A stretch of DNA of 64,000 nt. Source: Streptomyces sp. CCM_MD2014 (lineage in GTDB: Bacteria > Actinomycetota > Actinomycetes > Streptomycetales > Streptomycetaceae). Made by a program: the position numbers and the translations under genes. The notes under the pieces were generated by a model. It made no database searches, was not told the origin of the DNA, and was given only the letters and a program-made list of their open reading frames with translations. Positions 40,968 through 49,265 of the stretch are shown here, piece by piece. Each line of letters opens with the position of its first letter. The stretch's first letter is position 1. Location: assembly GCF_000772045.1 (NCBI RefSeq), contig NZ_CP009754.1, positions 1,364,001 through 1,428,000 of the forward strand. Reading direction: 5' to 3'.

Positions 40968-41243
40968 GCATGTCGGTACCCCTTTTTCACCCGTGGCGGG
41001 AGATGATTCGATCGATCATCGCTCATCTGTCACGTAAAGATTTCATCTGAGAAGAGTTTCTGGCACTCAGTGCCTTGCGGGGTGACACGCGGTGTCATAC
41101 GTTGAAGGTGTTCGGGCTGTCCCCGCACCTCATCCCCTGCGCGCCCGAACGCCTGCGTCACAGGCACACACCCTCACCCTCAGCAGCACCGACGTACCCC
41201 TCAGCGCCCCTCCCTCAGGGCGCTCACCGCCGGAGGCAACACC
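40968..41243 (+). promoter_or_regulatory. ccr control region with three inverted repeats
   Basis: Inverted repeat GATGAT-N7-ATCATC at 41002-41020; perfect palindrome GGCACT-C-AGTGCC at 41062-41074; perfect palindrome TGACAC-GCG-GTGTCA at 41083-41097. The third exactly fills the spacer of the ccr promoter. The remaining sequence is an AT-richer, uncoded stretch and a 130-base leader with GGAGG before the GTG. Confidence 0.7.
41075..41103 (+). promoter_or_regulatory. ccr operon promoter with operator in the spacer
   Basis: TTGCGG (-35, 41075-41080), a 17-base spacer, and TACGTT (-10, 41098-41103) form a good house-keeping type promoter. The 15-base palindrome TGACACGCGGTGTCA occupies positions 41083-41097, filling the last 15 bases of the spacer right up to the -10. 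Confidence 0.65.
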
Positions 41244-42587
41244 GTGACCGTGAAGGACATCCTGGACGCGATCCAGTCGACCGACGCCACGAAGGCCGAC
41301 ATCGCCGCTCTGCCGCTCCCCGAGTCGTACCGCGCGATCACCGTGCACAAGGACGAGACGGAGATGTTCGCGGGCCTGGAGACCCGCGACAAGGACCCCC
41401 GCAAGTCGATCCACCTGGACGAGGTGCCGCTGCCCGAGCTGGGCCCGGGCGAGGCCCTGGTGGCCGTCATGGCCTCCTCGGTCAACTACAACTCGGTGTG
41501 GACCTCGATCTTCGAGCCGCTGTCCACCTTCGGGTTCCTGGAGCGCTACGGCCGCACCAACGAGCTGGCCAAGCGGCACGACCTGCCGTACCACATCATC
41601 GGCTCCGACCTCGCCGGCGTCGTCCTGCGCACCGGCCCCGGCGTCAACGCCTGGCAGCCGGGCGACGAGGTCGTCGCGCACTGCCTCTCCGTCGAGCTGG
41701 AGTCGTCCGACGGCCACAACGACACGATGCTCGACCCCGAGCAGCGGATCTGGGGCTTCGAGACCAACTTCGGCGGCCTCGCGGAGATCGCGCTGGTCAA
41801 GTCCAACCAGCTGATGCCGAAGCCGGACCACCTCAGCTGGGAGGAGGCCGCCGCTCCCGGCCTGGTCAACTCCACCGCCTACCGCCAGCTGGTCTCCCGC
41901 AACGGCGCCGGCATGAAGCAGGGCGACAACGTCCTCATCTGGGGCGCCAGCGGCGGACTCGGCTCCTACGCCACCCAGTTCGCCCTCGCCGGCGGCGCCA
42001 ACCCCATCTGTGTCGTCTCCTCGCCGCAGAAGGCGGAGATCTGCCGCTCGATGGGTGCCGAGGCGATCATCGACCGCAACGCCGAGGGCTACAAGTTCTG
42101 GAAGGACGAGCAGACCCAGGACCCGAAGGAGTGGAAGCGCTTCGGCAAGCGCATCCGCGAACTCACCGGCGGCGAGGACATCGACATCGTCTTCGAGCAC
42201 CCCGGCCGCGAGACCTTCGGCGCCTCCGTCTTCGTCACCCGCAAGGGCGGCACCATCACCACCTGCGCCTCGACCTCGGGCTACATGCACGAGTACGACA
42301 ACCGCTACCTGTGGATGTCCCTGAAGCGCATCATCGGCTCCCACTTCGCCAACTACCGCGAGGCCTGGGAGGCCAACCGCCTCATCGCCAAGGGCAAGAT
42401 CCACCCCACGCTCTCCAAGGTGTACTCCCTCGAGGACACCGGCCAGGCGGCGTACGACGTCCACCGCAACCTCCACCAGGGCAAGGTCGGCGTGCTGTGC
42501 CTGGCCCCCGAGGAGGGCCTGGGCGTGCGCGACCAGGAGAAGCGCGCGAAGCACCTCGACGCCATCAACCGCTTCCGGAACATCTGA
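41244..42587 (+). CDS. ccr: Crotonyl-CoA carboxylase/reductase
   Basis: 447 residues, the MDR-type crotonyl-CoA carboxylase/reductase that turns crotonyl-CoA, CO2 and NADPH into ethylmalonyl-CoA. Seen: MASSVNYNSVWTSIFEPLSTFGFLERYG (catalytic half with the family's Asn-Tyr-Asn), the NADPH Rossmann VLIWGASGGLGSYATQFALAGG, and VFEHPGRETFGASVFVTRKGGTITTCASTSGY. Full length as in Streptomyces enzymes. GTG start with GGAGGCAACACC. First gene of the ethylmalonyl-CoA operon; the pathway also supplies ethylmalonyl- and methylmalonyl-CoA extender units. Confidence 0.95.
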   Translation: MTVKDILDAIQSTDATKADIAALPLPESYRAITVHKDETEMFAGLETRDKDPRKSIHLDEVPLPELGPGEALVAVMASSVNYNSVWTSIFEPLSTFGFLERYGRTNELAKRHDLPYHIIGSDLAGVVLRTGPGVNAWQPGDEVVAHCLSVELESSDGHNDTMLDPEQRIWGFETNFGGLAEIALVKSNQLMPKPDHLSWEEAAAPGLVNSTAYRQLVSRNGAGMKQGDNVLIWGASGGLGSYATQFALAGGANPICVVSSPQKAEICRSMGAEAIIDRNAEGYKFWKDEQTQDPKEWKRFGKRIRELTGGEDIDIVFEHPGRETFGASVFVTRKGGTITTCASTSGYMHEYDNRYLWMSLKRIIGSHFANYREAWEANRLIAKGKIHPTLSKVYSLEDTGQAAYDVHRNLHQGKVGVLCLAPEEGLGVRDQEKRAKHLDAINRFRNI

Positions 42588-42605
42588 GGGCGGCGGAGGC
42601 CACAC

Positions 42606-44633
42606 ATGACTGAGCGTCAGAAGGACCGGCCGTGGCTCATGCGCACCTACGCCGGTCACTCCACGGCCGAGGCGTCCAACGAGCTGTACCGGCGCAACCT
42701 GGCCAAGGGGCAGACGGGTCTGTCGGTCGCCTTCGACCTGCCGACCCAGACCGGGTACGACTCCGACCACGTCCTCGCCCGCGGCGAGGTCGGCCGGGTC
42801 GGCGTGCCGGTCGCGCACCTCGGTGACATGCGCCGGCTGTTCCAGGACATCCCGCTGGAGCAGATGAACACCTCGATGACCATCAACGCCACGGCCATGT
42901 GGCTGCTGGCGCTCTACCAGGTCGTCGCGGAGGAGCAGGGCGCGGACATCACCAAGCTCCAGGGCACGACCCAGAACGACATCGTCAAGGAGTACCTGTC
43001 CCGGGGGACGCACGTCTTCCCGCCGGGTCCGTCCCTCCGCCTGACGACGGACATGATCGCGTACACGGTCTCCCATCTGCCCAAGTGGAACCCGATCAAC
43101 ATCTGCAGCTACCACCTGCAGGAGGCGGGCGCCACGCCGGTGCAGGAGATCGCGTACGCGATGTCCACCGCGATCGCCGTCCTCGACGCGGTGCGCGACG
43201 GCGGTCAGGTCCCGCAGGAACGCATGGGCGACGTGGTCGGCCGCATCTCCTTCTTCGTGAACGCGGGCGTGCGCTTCGTCGAGGAGATGTGCAAGATGCG
43301 CGCCTTCGGCCGCATCTGGGACCGCATCACGCGCGAGCGCTACGGCATCGAGAACCCCAAGCACCGCCGCTTCCGCTACGGCGTCCAGGTCAACTCTCTG
43401 GGCCTGACCGAGGCGCAGCCGGAGAACAACGTCCAGCGGATCGTGCTGGAGATGCTGGCGGTCACCCTCTCCAAGGACGCACGCGCGCGTGCCGTGCAGT
43501 TGCCGGCCTGGAACGAGGCGCTGGGCCTGCCCCGCCCGTGGGACCAGCAGTGGTCGCTGCGCATCCAGCAGGTGCTCGCCTACGAGAGCGACCTGCTGGA
43601 GTACGGCGACCTCTTCGAGGGGTCGAAGGTGGTCGAGGCGAAGGTGGACGAGCTGGTCGAGGAGGCGTTCGCGGAGATCGAGCGCATCCAGGAGATGGGC
43701 GGCGCGATGGCCGCCGTGGAGTCCGGCTACCTCAAGTCTCAACTGGTCGCCTCGCACGCCGAACGCCGGGCCCGGATCGAGTCCGGCGAGGAGAAGATCA
43801 TCGGTGTCAACGCCTTCGAGGGCACCGAGCCCAACCCGCTGACCGCCGACCTGGACACCGCGATCCAGACGGTCGATCCTGCGGTGGAGGCCCGGGTCAT
43901 CGCCTCGCTGGAGAACTGGCGCGACAGCCGCTACCAGCCCCCCTTCAACCATCCGCGCCCCTGCAAGGCGCTGGAGAAGCTGAAGGAGGCCGCGCGCGGC
44001 ACCGACAACCTCATGGAGGCCACCCTGGAGTGCGCCCGCGCCGGTGCCACGACCGGCGAGTGGGCCGGCGCGCTGCGCGAGGTGTTCGGCGAGTTCCGCG
44101 CGCCGACCGGGGTGTCCTCGGCGCCGGTCGCGGTCACCGCCGAGGAGGGTTCGGCCCTGTCGGAGGTGCGCCGCAAGGTGGAGCTGACGGCCAAGGAGAT
44201 GGGCGTCGGCAAGCTCCGCTTCCTGGTCGGCAAGCCCGGCCTGGACGGCCACTCCAACGGCGCCGAGCAGATCGCCGTGCGCGCCCGCGACGCCGGGTTC
44301 GAGGTGGTCTACCAGGGCATCCGGCTCACCCCGGAGCAGATCGTGGACGCCGCCCTCGCGGAGGACGTGCACGCGGTGGGCCTGTCCATCCTGTCCGGCT
44401 CGCACGCGCAGCTGGTGCCGGACGTGCTCGAACGGCTCCGTGTGGCCGGTGCCACAGATATACCGGTGATCGCCGGTGGCATCATCCCGAACGGTGACGC
44501 CGAGGAACTGCGGGCCGCGGGAGTGGCCGCGGTCTTCACCCCGAAGGACTTCGACATCACCGGCATCATCGGCCGGATCGTCGACGAGATCCGGAACGCG
44601 AACAAGCTCGACCCCCTGGAGGTCCCCGCATGA
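42606..44633 (+). CDS. ecm: Ethylmalonyl-CoA mutase (coenzyme B12-dependent)
   Basis: 675 residues, a fused acyl-CoA mutase. The catalytic barrel (about 1-520) shows YAGHSTAEASNELYRRNLAKGQTGLSVAFDLPTQTGYDSDH; the B12 domain (about 535-660) has DGHSNGAEQIA, the DxHxxG cobalamin-ligand motif, then GLSILSGSHAQLVPDVLERL. Sequence and place after ccr identify it as the ethylmalonyl-CoA mutase (called MeaA in early literature), not methylmalonyl-CoA mutase. It converts (2R)-ethylmalonyl-CoA to methylsuccinyl-CoA. Its stop overlaps the start of mcl by 4 bases. Confidence 0.92.
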   Translation: MTERQKDRPWLMRTYAGHSTAEASNELYRRNLAKGQTGLSVAFDLPTQTGYDSDHVLARGEVGRVGVPVAHLGDMRRLFQDIPLEQMNTSMTINATAMWLLALYQVVAEEQGADITKLQGTTQNDIVKEYLSRGTHVFPPGPSLRLTTDMIAYTVSHLPKWNPINICSYHLQEAGATPVQEIAYAMSTAIAVLDAVRDGGQVPQERMGDVVGRISFFVNAGVRFVEEMCKMRAFGRIWDRITRERYGIENPKHRRFRYGVQVNSLGLTEAQPENNVQRIVLEMLAVTLSKDARARAVQLPAWNEALGLPRPWDQQWSLRIQQVLAYESDLLEYGDLFEGSKVVEAKVDELVEEAFAEIERIQEMGGAMAAVESGYLKSQLVASHAERRARIESGEEKIIGVNAFEGTEPNPLTADLDTAIQTVDPAVEARVIASLENWRDSRYQPPFNHPRPCKALEKLKEAARGTDNLMEATLECARAGATTGEWAGALREVFGEFRAPTGVSSAPVAVTAEEGSALSEVRRKVELTAKEMGVGKLRFLVGKPGLDGHSNGAEQIAVRARDAGFEVVYQGIRLTPEQIVDAALAEDVHAVGLSILSGSHAQLVPDVLERLRVAGATDIPVIAGGIIPNGDAEELRAAGVAAVFTPKDFDITGIIGRIVDEIRNANKLDPLEVPA

Positions 44634-45592
44634 CCACGGTCAACCGTCTCCGCCCCCGGCGTTCCTGCCTGGCCGTACCGGGCTCGAACCCGCGCTTCCT
44701 GGAGAAGGCCCAGGGCCTCCCGGCGGACCAGGTCTTCCTCGACCTGGAGGACGCCTGCGCGCCGCTCGCCAAGCCCGAGGCGCGGCACAGCATCGTCAAG
44801 TTCCTCAACGAGGGCGACTGGACCGGCAAGACCCGCGTCGTGCGCGTCAACGACTGGACGACCGAGTGGACGTACCGCGACGTCGTCACGGTGGTGGAGG
44901 GCGCGGGCCCGAACCTGGACTGCATCATGCTCCCGAAGGTCCAGGACGCCCAGCAGATCGTCGCGCTCGACCTCCTCCTGACCCAGATCGAGAAGACGAT
45001 GGGCTTCGAGGTCGGCCGGATCGGCATCGAGGCGCAGATCGAGAACGCGCAGGGCCTGAACAACGTCAACGAGATCGCCCAGGCCAGCCCGCGCGTGGAG
45101 ACCATCATCTTCGGCCCGGCCGACTTCATGGCGTCCATCAACATGAAGTCCCTCGTCGTGGGCGAGCAGCCGCCCGGCTACCCGGCGGACGCCTACCACT
45201 TCATCCTGATGAAGATCCTGATGGCCGCCCGTGCCAACAACCTCCAGGCGATCGACGGCCCCTACCTGCAGATCCGCAACGTGGACGGCTACCGCGAGGT
45301 CGCGCAGCGCGCCGCCGCCCTCGGCTTCGACGGCAAGTGGGTCCTGCACCCGGGCCAGGTCGAGGCGTCCAACGAGATCTTCTCGCCCTCCCAGGAGGAC
45401 TACGACCACGCCGAGCTGATCCTGGACGCGTACGACTACTACACGTCCGAGGCGGGCGGCAAGAAGGGCTCCGCCATGCTCGGCGACGAGATGATCGACG
45501 AGGCCAGCCGCAAGATGGCGCTGGTCATCTCCGGCAAGGGGCGCGCGGCCGGCATGCAGCGCACGTCGAAGTTCGAGATCCCGGAGGGCTGA
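44630..45592 (+). CDS. mcl: Malyl-CoA/beta-methylmalyl-CoA lyase (CitE-like)
   Basis: 320 residues, CitE/HpcH aldolase barrel: RRSCLAVPGSNPRFLEKAQGLPADQVFLDLEDACAP, GRIGIEAQIENAQGLNNVNEIAQASPRVETIIFGPADFMA and the WVLHPGQVEASNEIFSPS end, with the Mg-binding Glu/Asp of the family (DLEDACA). In the ethylmalonyl-CoA pathway it splits beta-methylmalyl-CoA into glyoxylate and propionyl-CoA, and can act on malyl-CoA. It is coupled to ecm (ATGA) and lies 5 bases before the MaoC gene. Confidence 0.9.
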   Translation: MTTVNRLRPRRSCLAVPGSNPRFLEKAQGLPADQVFLDLEDACAPLAKPEARHSIVKFLNEGDWTGKTRVVRVNDWTTEWTYRDVVTVVEGAGPNLDCIMLPKVQDAQQIVALDLLLTQIEKTMGFEVGRIGIEAQIENAQGLNNVNEIAQASPRVETIIFGPADFMASINMKSLVVGEQPPGYPADAYHFILMKILMAARANNLQAIDGPYLQIRNVDGYREVAQRAAALGFDGKWVLHPGQVEASNEIFSPSQEDYDHAELILDAYDYYTSEAGGKKGSAMLGDEMIDEASRKMALVISGKGRAAGMQRTSKFEIPEG

Positions 45593-45597
45593 GCGCC

Positions 45598-46110
45598 ATG
45601 CAGTTCGGACGCACCTACGAGGAGTTCGAGGTCGGGGCGACGTACAAGCACTGGCCGGGGAAGACGGTCACGGAGTACGACGACCACCTGTTCTGTCTGC
45701 TCACCATGAACCACCACCCGCTCCACATGGACACCAACTACGCCGAGAAGACGACGGACTTCGGCAAGAACGTGGTGGTCGGCAACTACATCTACTCGCT
45801 CCTGCTCGGCATGTCCGTGCCGGACGTCTCCGGCAAGGCGATCGCCAACCTGGAGATCGAGTCGCTCAGGCACGTGGCGCCGACCTTCCACGGCGACACG
45901 ATCTACGGCCAGACGACCGTGCTCGACAAGTGGCCGTCCAAGTCGAAGAACGACCGCGGCATCGTGCACGTCGAGACCAAGGGCTACAAGCAGGACGGGA
46001 CGCTGGTCTGCGTCTTCCGCCGCAAGGTGATGGTGCCGACCGAGACGTACACCAAGGAGCGCGGCGGCGAACAGCCCGGCCGGCCCGAGCTGAAGGAACA
46101 GGGGAAGTAG
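45598..46110 (+). CDS. MaoC-like mesaconyl-CoA hydratase (inferred)
   Basis: 170 residues, one MaoC hot-dog domain: EVGATYKHWPGKTVTEYDDHLFCLLTMNHHPLHMDTNYA (hydratase catalytic Asp-His pattern DDHLFCL, HHPLH), VVGNYIYSLLLGMSVPDVSGKAIANLEIESLRHVAPTFHGDTIY. In this cluster it should hydrate mesaconyl-C1-CoA to beta-methylmalyl-CoA. The alphaproteobacterial hydratase is a two-domain protein of about 340 residues, so this is a half-length type. ATG 45598 follows 5 bases after mcl. Confidence 0.82.
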   Translation: MQFGRTYEEFEVGATYKHWPGKTVTEYDDHLFCLLTMNHHPLHMDTNYAEKTTDFGKNVVVGNYIYSLLLGMSVPDVSGKAIANLEIESLRHVAPTFHGDTIYGQTTVLDKWPSKSKNDRGIVHVETKGYKQDGTLVCVFRRKVMVPTETYTKERGGEQPGRPELKEQGK

Positions 46111-46112
46111 AG

Positions 46113-47318
46113 ATGAGCCGCCTCGCCCAGACCCACGGCCTCACGGACGTCCAGCAGGAGATCCTCTCCACGGTCCGGGACTTCGTGGACAAGGAGATCC
46201 TGCCGGTCGCCACCGAGCTGGAGCACCGGGACGAGTACCCGCAGGACATCGTCGACGGGCTGAAGGAGCTCGGCCTGTTCGGCCTGATGATCCCCGAGGA
46301 GTACGGGGGCCTGGGCGAGTCGCTCCTGACCTACGCCCTGTGCGTGGAGGAGATCGCCCGCGGCTGGATGTCGGTGTCCGGCATCATCAACACCCACTTC
46401 ATCGTGGCGTACATGCTCAAGCAGCACGGCACGCAGGAGCAGAAGGACCACTTCCTGCCCCGCATGGCGGCCGGCGACATCCGGGGCGCCTTCTCGATGT
46501 CCGAGCCGGCCCTGGGCTCCGACGTCTCGGCGATCTCCTCGAAGGCCGTGAAGGACGGCGAGGAGTACGTCCTGAACGGCCAGAAGATGTGGCTGACCAA
46601 CGGCGGCACGTCGTCGCTGGTGGCCGTCCTGGTGAGGAGTGACGAGGGTCACCCCGAGGGGACCGCTCCCCACAAGTCCATGACGACCTTCCTGGTGGAG
46701 AAGGAGCCCGGCTTCGGCGAGGTCCGCCCGGGTCTGACCATCCCCGGCAAGATCGACAAGATGGGCTACAAGGGCGTCGACACCACCGAGCTCATCATGG
46801 ACGGCCTGCGCATTCCGGCCAATCGGGTCCTCGGCGGCGTCACCGGCCGAGGTTTTTACCAAATGATGGACGGCGTCGAGGTGGGCCGGGTGAATGTGGC
46901 GGCCCGTGGCTGCGGCGTCGCTCAGCGTGCCTTCGAACTCGGCGTCCGGTACGCCCAGCAGCGTCACACTTTCGGCAAGCAGATCGCCCAGCACCAGGCC
47001 GTCCAGTTCAAGCTCGCGGAGATGGCTACCAAGGTGGAGGCCGCACATGCGATGATGGTGAACGCTGCACGCAAAAAGGACTCGGGCGAACGAAACGACC
47101 TGGAAGCGGGGATGGCCAAGTACCTCGCCTCCGAGTACTGCAAGGAGGTCGTGGAGGACGCCTTCCGGATCCACGGCGGGTACGGCTTCTCCAAGGAGTA
47201 CGAGATCGAGCGCCTCTACCGCGAGGCGCCGATGCTGCTCATCGGTGAAGGCACCGCCGAGATCCAGAAAATGATCATCGGCCGCCGACTGCTCGAAGAG
47301 TATCGATTCCAGGGTTAG
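46113..47318 (+). CDS. Acyl-CoA dehydrogenase of the ethylmalonyl-CoA cluster, likely methylsuccinyl-CoA dehydrogenase
   Basis: 401 residues, a standard-length acyl-CoA dehydrogenase. Seen: FAD-binding AFSMSEPALGSDVSAISSKAV, YVLNGQKMWLTNGGTSSLVAVLV, RHTFGKQIAQHQAVQFKLAEMA and MLLIGEGTAEIQKMIIGRRL with the catalytic Glu in GEGT. Oxidation of methylsuccinyl-CoA to mesaconyl-CoA is the only pathway step otherwise missing here, so that assignment is inferred from context. The characterised alphaproteobacterial enzyme is about 550 residues with an extra N-terminal part absent here. GGGGAAGTAGAG precedes the ATG. Confidence 0.82.
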   Translation: MSRLAQTHGLTDVQQEILSTVRDFVDKEILPVATELEHRDEYPQDIVDGLKELGLFGLMIPEEYGGLGESLLTYALCVEEIARGWMSVSGIINTHFIVAYMLKQHGTQEQKDHFLPRMAAGDIRGAFSMSEPALGSDVSAISSKAVKDGEEYVLNGQKMWLTNGGTSSLVAVLVRSDEGHPEGTAPHKSMTTFLVEKEPGFGEVRPGLTIPGKIDKMGYKGVDTTELIMDGLRIPANRVLGGVTGRGFYQMMDGVEVGRVNVAARGCGVAQRAFELGVRYAQQRHTFGKQIAQHQAVQFKLAEMATKVEAAHAMMVNAARKKDSGERNDLEAGMAKYLASEYCKEVVEDAFRIHGGYGFSKEYEIERLYREAPMLLIGEGTAEIQKMIIGRRLLEEYRFQG

Positions 47319-47327
47319 ATGTCCGGA

Positions 47328-47366
47328 TACGGGGTGTTTTCTTGGAGAAGAAGGTCACACCCCGTA
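47328..47366 (+). terminator. Nested hairpin terminator after the ethylmalonyl-CoA operon
   Basis: Outer 10-bp stem TACGGGGTGT (47328-47337) with ACACCCCGTA (47357-47366); inner 5-bp stem TTCTT-GGAG-AAGAA (47339-47352). It begins 10 bases after the operon stop. Confidence 0.8.
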
Positions 47367-47388
47367 GGCACTGTTCGGCCGCCGACTC

Positions 47389-47422
47389 GGCTTCCTGGCT
47401 TACCCAGTTGCGGCAGGAAGCC
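47389..47422. repeat. Inverted repeat upstream of psd
   Basis: GGCTTCCTG (47389-47397) and CAGGAAGCC (47414-47422) form perfect 9-bp arms around 16 bases, 67-100 bp upstream of the psd start. It could be an operator or a second hairpin; no clear promoter is recognisable next to it apart from a TACGAT at 47425-47430. Confidence 0.4.
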
Positions 47423-47488
47423 GCTACGATCGCCGGAAAGCCGCCGTCCCCCGTCAGAGCGCGGCATCATCCGCTACGAAGGTCATCC

Positions 47489-48145
47489 ATGCCCCACAGC
47501 CAAACCTCTGCACCTCGCGACAGCCTCGCCGGCGTACGCCTCGCGCGCGGAGCCTCGCCGTGGCTTCTGCCGACCGTCGCCACCGCAGCCGTCAGCCTCC
47601 TGCGGGCCCGTCGTTCCGGCGCCGCCAAGGCCGTCGCCGTCCCCGCCACCGCGCTCGCGGCGGGGATGCTGTGGTTCTTCCGCGACCCCGAGCGCGAGAT
47701 CACCCGGGGCCGGGTGATCTCGCCCGCCGACGGTGTGGTGCAGAGCATCATGCCGTGGAAGGACGGCCGCACCCGCGTCGCGATCTTCATGAGCCCGCTC
47801 AACGTCCACGTCAACCGCGCCCCGCTGGCGGGCACGGTGACCTCGGTCGAGCACGTGCCGGGCGGCTTCGTCCCCGCTTTCAACAAGGAGAGCGAGAACA
47901 ACGAGCGCGTCGTGTGGCACTTCGACACCGAGCTCGGCGACATCGAGATGATCCAGATCGCCGGCGCGGTGGCCCGCCGCATCGTCCCGTACGTGCCGCA
48001 GGGCACCAAGGTCGAGCAGGGCGAGCGGGTCGGCCTGATCCGCTTCGGCTCCCGCGTCGACCTGTACCTGCCGGAGGGCGTCGAGGTGGATGTCGAGGTG
48101 GGTCAGAAGACGGTGGCTGGGGTGACTCGAATTGACCGTGATTGA
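47489..48145 (+). CDS. psd: Phosphatidylserine decarboxylase (short actinobacterial type)
   Basis: 218 residues. Membrane stretch near residues 30-60 (LLPTVATAAVSLLRARRSGAAKAVAVPATALAAGMLWFF), then VISPADGVVQ, NVHVNRAPLAG, ESENNERV and LIRFGSRVDLYLP; the Gly-Ser at about 185-186 is the self-cleavage site that creates the pyruvoyl group. It makes phosphatidylethanolamine from phosphatidylserine. ATG at 47489 was chosen over the 49-residue longer form (GAAGG before it). Overlaps pssA by 14 bases. Confidence 0.9.
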   Translation: MPHSQTSAPRDSLAGVRLARGASPWLLPTVATAAVSLLRARRSGAAKAVAVPATALAAGMLWFFRDPEREITRGRVISPADGVVQSIMPWKDGRTRVAIFMSPLNVHVNRAPLAGTVTSVEHVPGGFVPAFNKESENNERVVWHFDTELGDIEMIQIAGAVARRIVPYVPQGTKVEQGERVGLIRFGSRVDLYLPEGVEVDVEVGQKTVAGVTRIDRD

Positions 48146-48986
48146 TCCACAGACCCAGGCCGGATGGGTGCCGGAGGCCGACGAGGTGGACGACGAGGAG
48201 GAGATGCCGCTCTCGCTCCGCCTGTCGATAGCGGACACGCTCACGCTCGGCAACGCGACGTGCGGCTTCATGGCGGTGTACTTCACCACCACCGGCATCC
48301 TGATCCCGCACCTCATGGGCAGCGACGAGTCGGGCATGGCCCGGCACAGCGCGGCCACCGCGGTCATCCTGATGCTGTGCGCGGCGATCTTCGACCTGTT
48401 CGACGGTCTGGTCGCCCGCAAGCTGCGCTCGTCCCCCATGGGCGCGGAGCTGGACAACCTGTCCGACCTGATCAGCTTCGGCCTGGCGCCGGCGTACTTC
48501 GTCCTCGTCTACGGCATGGTCGCGGACGACGCCTACCAGCGCGTGGCGGCGGTGGGGGCGATCGTGGTGCTGCTGGCGGTGGTGCTGCGGCTCGCGCGGT
48601 TCTCCTGCGTCACGGTCAAGGACGGCACCTTCCAGGGCATGCCGTCGCCGTTCGGCGCGCTGACGGTGGTGTCGATCGTGCTGCTCGAGCTGCCCTTCGT
48701 CGCGACGCTGCTGGCGATCCTGGGTACGGCCTGGCTGATGGTGAGCCGGGTCGAATACCCGAAGCCGCGGGGCCGCCTCGCGGTGGCGATGCTGTCGTGG
48801 ATCGTCCTGTCGATGGGCCTGCTGGCCGGCTGGGCCTTCGACGCGCCGAGCGGGCAGCTGCTGCTGCAGACGGGGTGTGCGCTCCAGCTGGTGATGGGGG
48901 CGGTGATCCCCCTGTTCGCCACGGCTCGCAGGGTGAACAACTTCCGTGACAATCGTCGGGAGGCGCGGGCTGCGCAGCTTCCGTGA
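48132..48986 (+). CDS. pssA: CDP-diacylglycerol-serine O-phosphatidyltransferase
   Basis: 284 residues of the CDP-alcohol phosphatidyltransferase family. The catalytic motif D-x2-DG-x2-AR-x8-G-x3-D-x3-D is complete (DLFDGLVARKLRSSPMGAELDNLSD), followed by at least five hydrophobic segments. It joins serine to CDP-diacylglycerol; psd then decarboxylates the product. The start is TTG at 48132, supported by GGGGTGA 8 bases upstream; a GTG at 48138 is possible. Same operon as psd. Confidence 0.9.
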   Translation: MTVIDPQTQAGWVPEADEVDDEEEMPLSLRLSIADTLTLGNATCGFMAVYFTTTGILIPHLMGSDESGMARHSAATAVILMLCAAIFDLFDGLVARKLRSSPMGAELDNLSDLISFGLAPAYFVLVYGMVADDAYQRVAAVGAIVVLLAVVLRLARFSCVTVKDGTFQGMPSPFGALTVVSIVLLELPFVATLLAILGTAWLMVSRVEYPKPRGRLAVAMLSWIVLSMGLLAGWAFDAPSGQLLLQTGCALQLVMGAVIPLFATARRVNNFRDNRREARAAQLP

Positions 48987-48997
48987 CGTGTGAACGT

Positions 48998-49041
48998 CGG
49001 CAGGGCCCCGGACCCGGGTTGGGTTCGGGGCCCTGCCGTTT
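48998..49041 (+). terminator. Terminator hairpin after pssA
   Basis: Stem from 48998 to 49015 pairs with 49021 to 49038 (about 18 bp with one G-U pair, 5-base loop), then a short T-rich GTTTG tail. Confidence 0.8.
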
Positions 49042-49049
49042 GTGCGCGC

Positions 49050-49250
49050 CCGGCGTAGGTGCCGGCGTCCCTCGGGGCTCCGCCCCAGGACCCCAGGCCC
49101 CCGGGCCCATGCCCACCCACCGCCACGACTCAGTGGACTGAAAGGTGCCGCACTCCTCGGCCCGTCCGGCGTTGGAGGACGAGGCCCGTTCAGGGCCGAA
49201 ACGGGGGTCTGGAGGCAGACCCCCCGGGGTCGGGACGGGGAAGGGGCGGC
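49050..49250. other. Non-coding region with dispersed Streptomyces intergenic repeats
   Basis: Between pssA and the glycerate kinase are GC-rich inverted segments such as CTCGGGGCTCCGCCCC (49073-49088) and GGGGGTCTGGAGGCAGACCCCCC (near 49203-49225). Fragments of this type recur between streptomycete genes and usually mark dispersed intergenic elements, not genes. Nothing else is seen. Confidence 0.45.
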
Positions 49251-49265
49251 GGGGGCGAGACTCCC

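Noticed and set aside
41130..44405. 1091-codon open frame on the minus strand opposite ccr and ecm
   Set aside because: It is a high-GC shadow of two strongly recognised genes; its translation is Arg/Gly/Val/Leu-rich with no domain and no ribosome site.
49050..49250. A small RNA or gene between pssA and glycerate kinase
   Set aside because: Only GC-rich inverted segments of a type common between Streptomyces genes; no promoter or coding bias.
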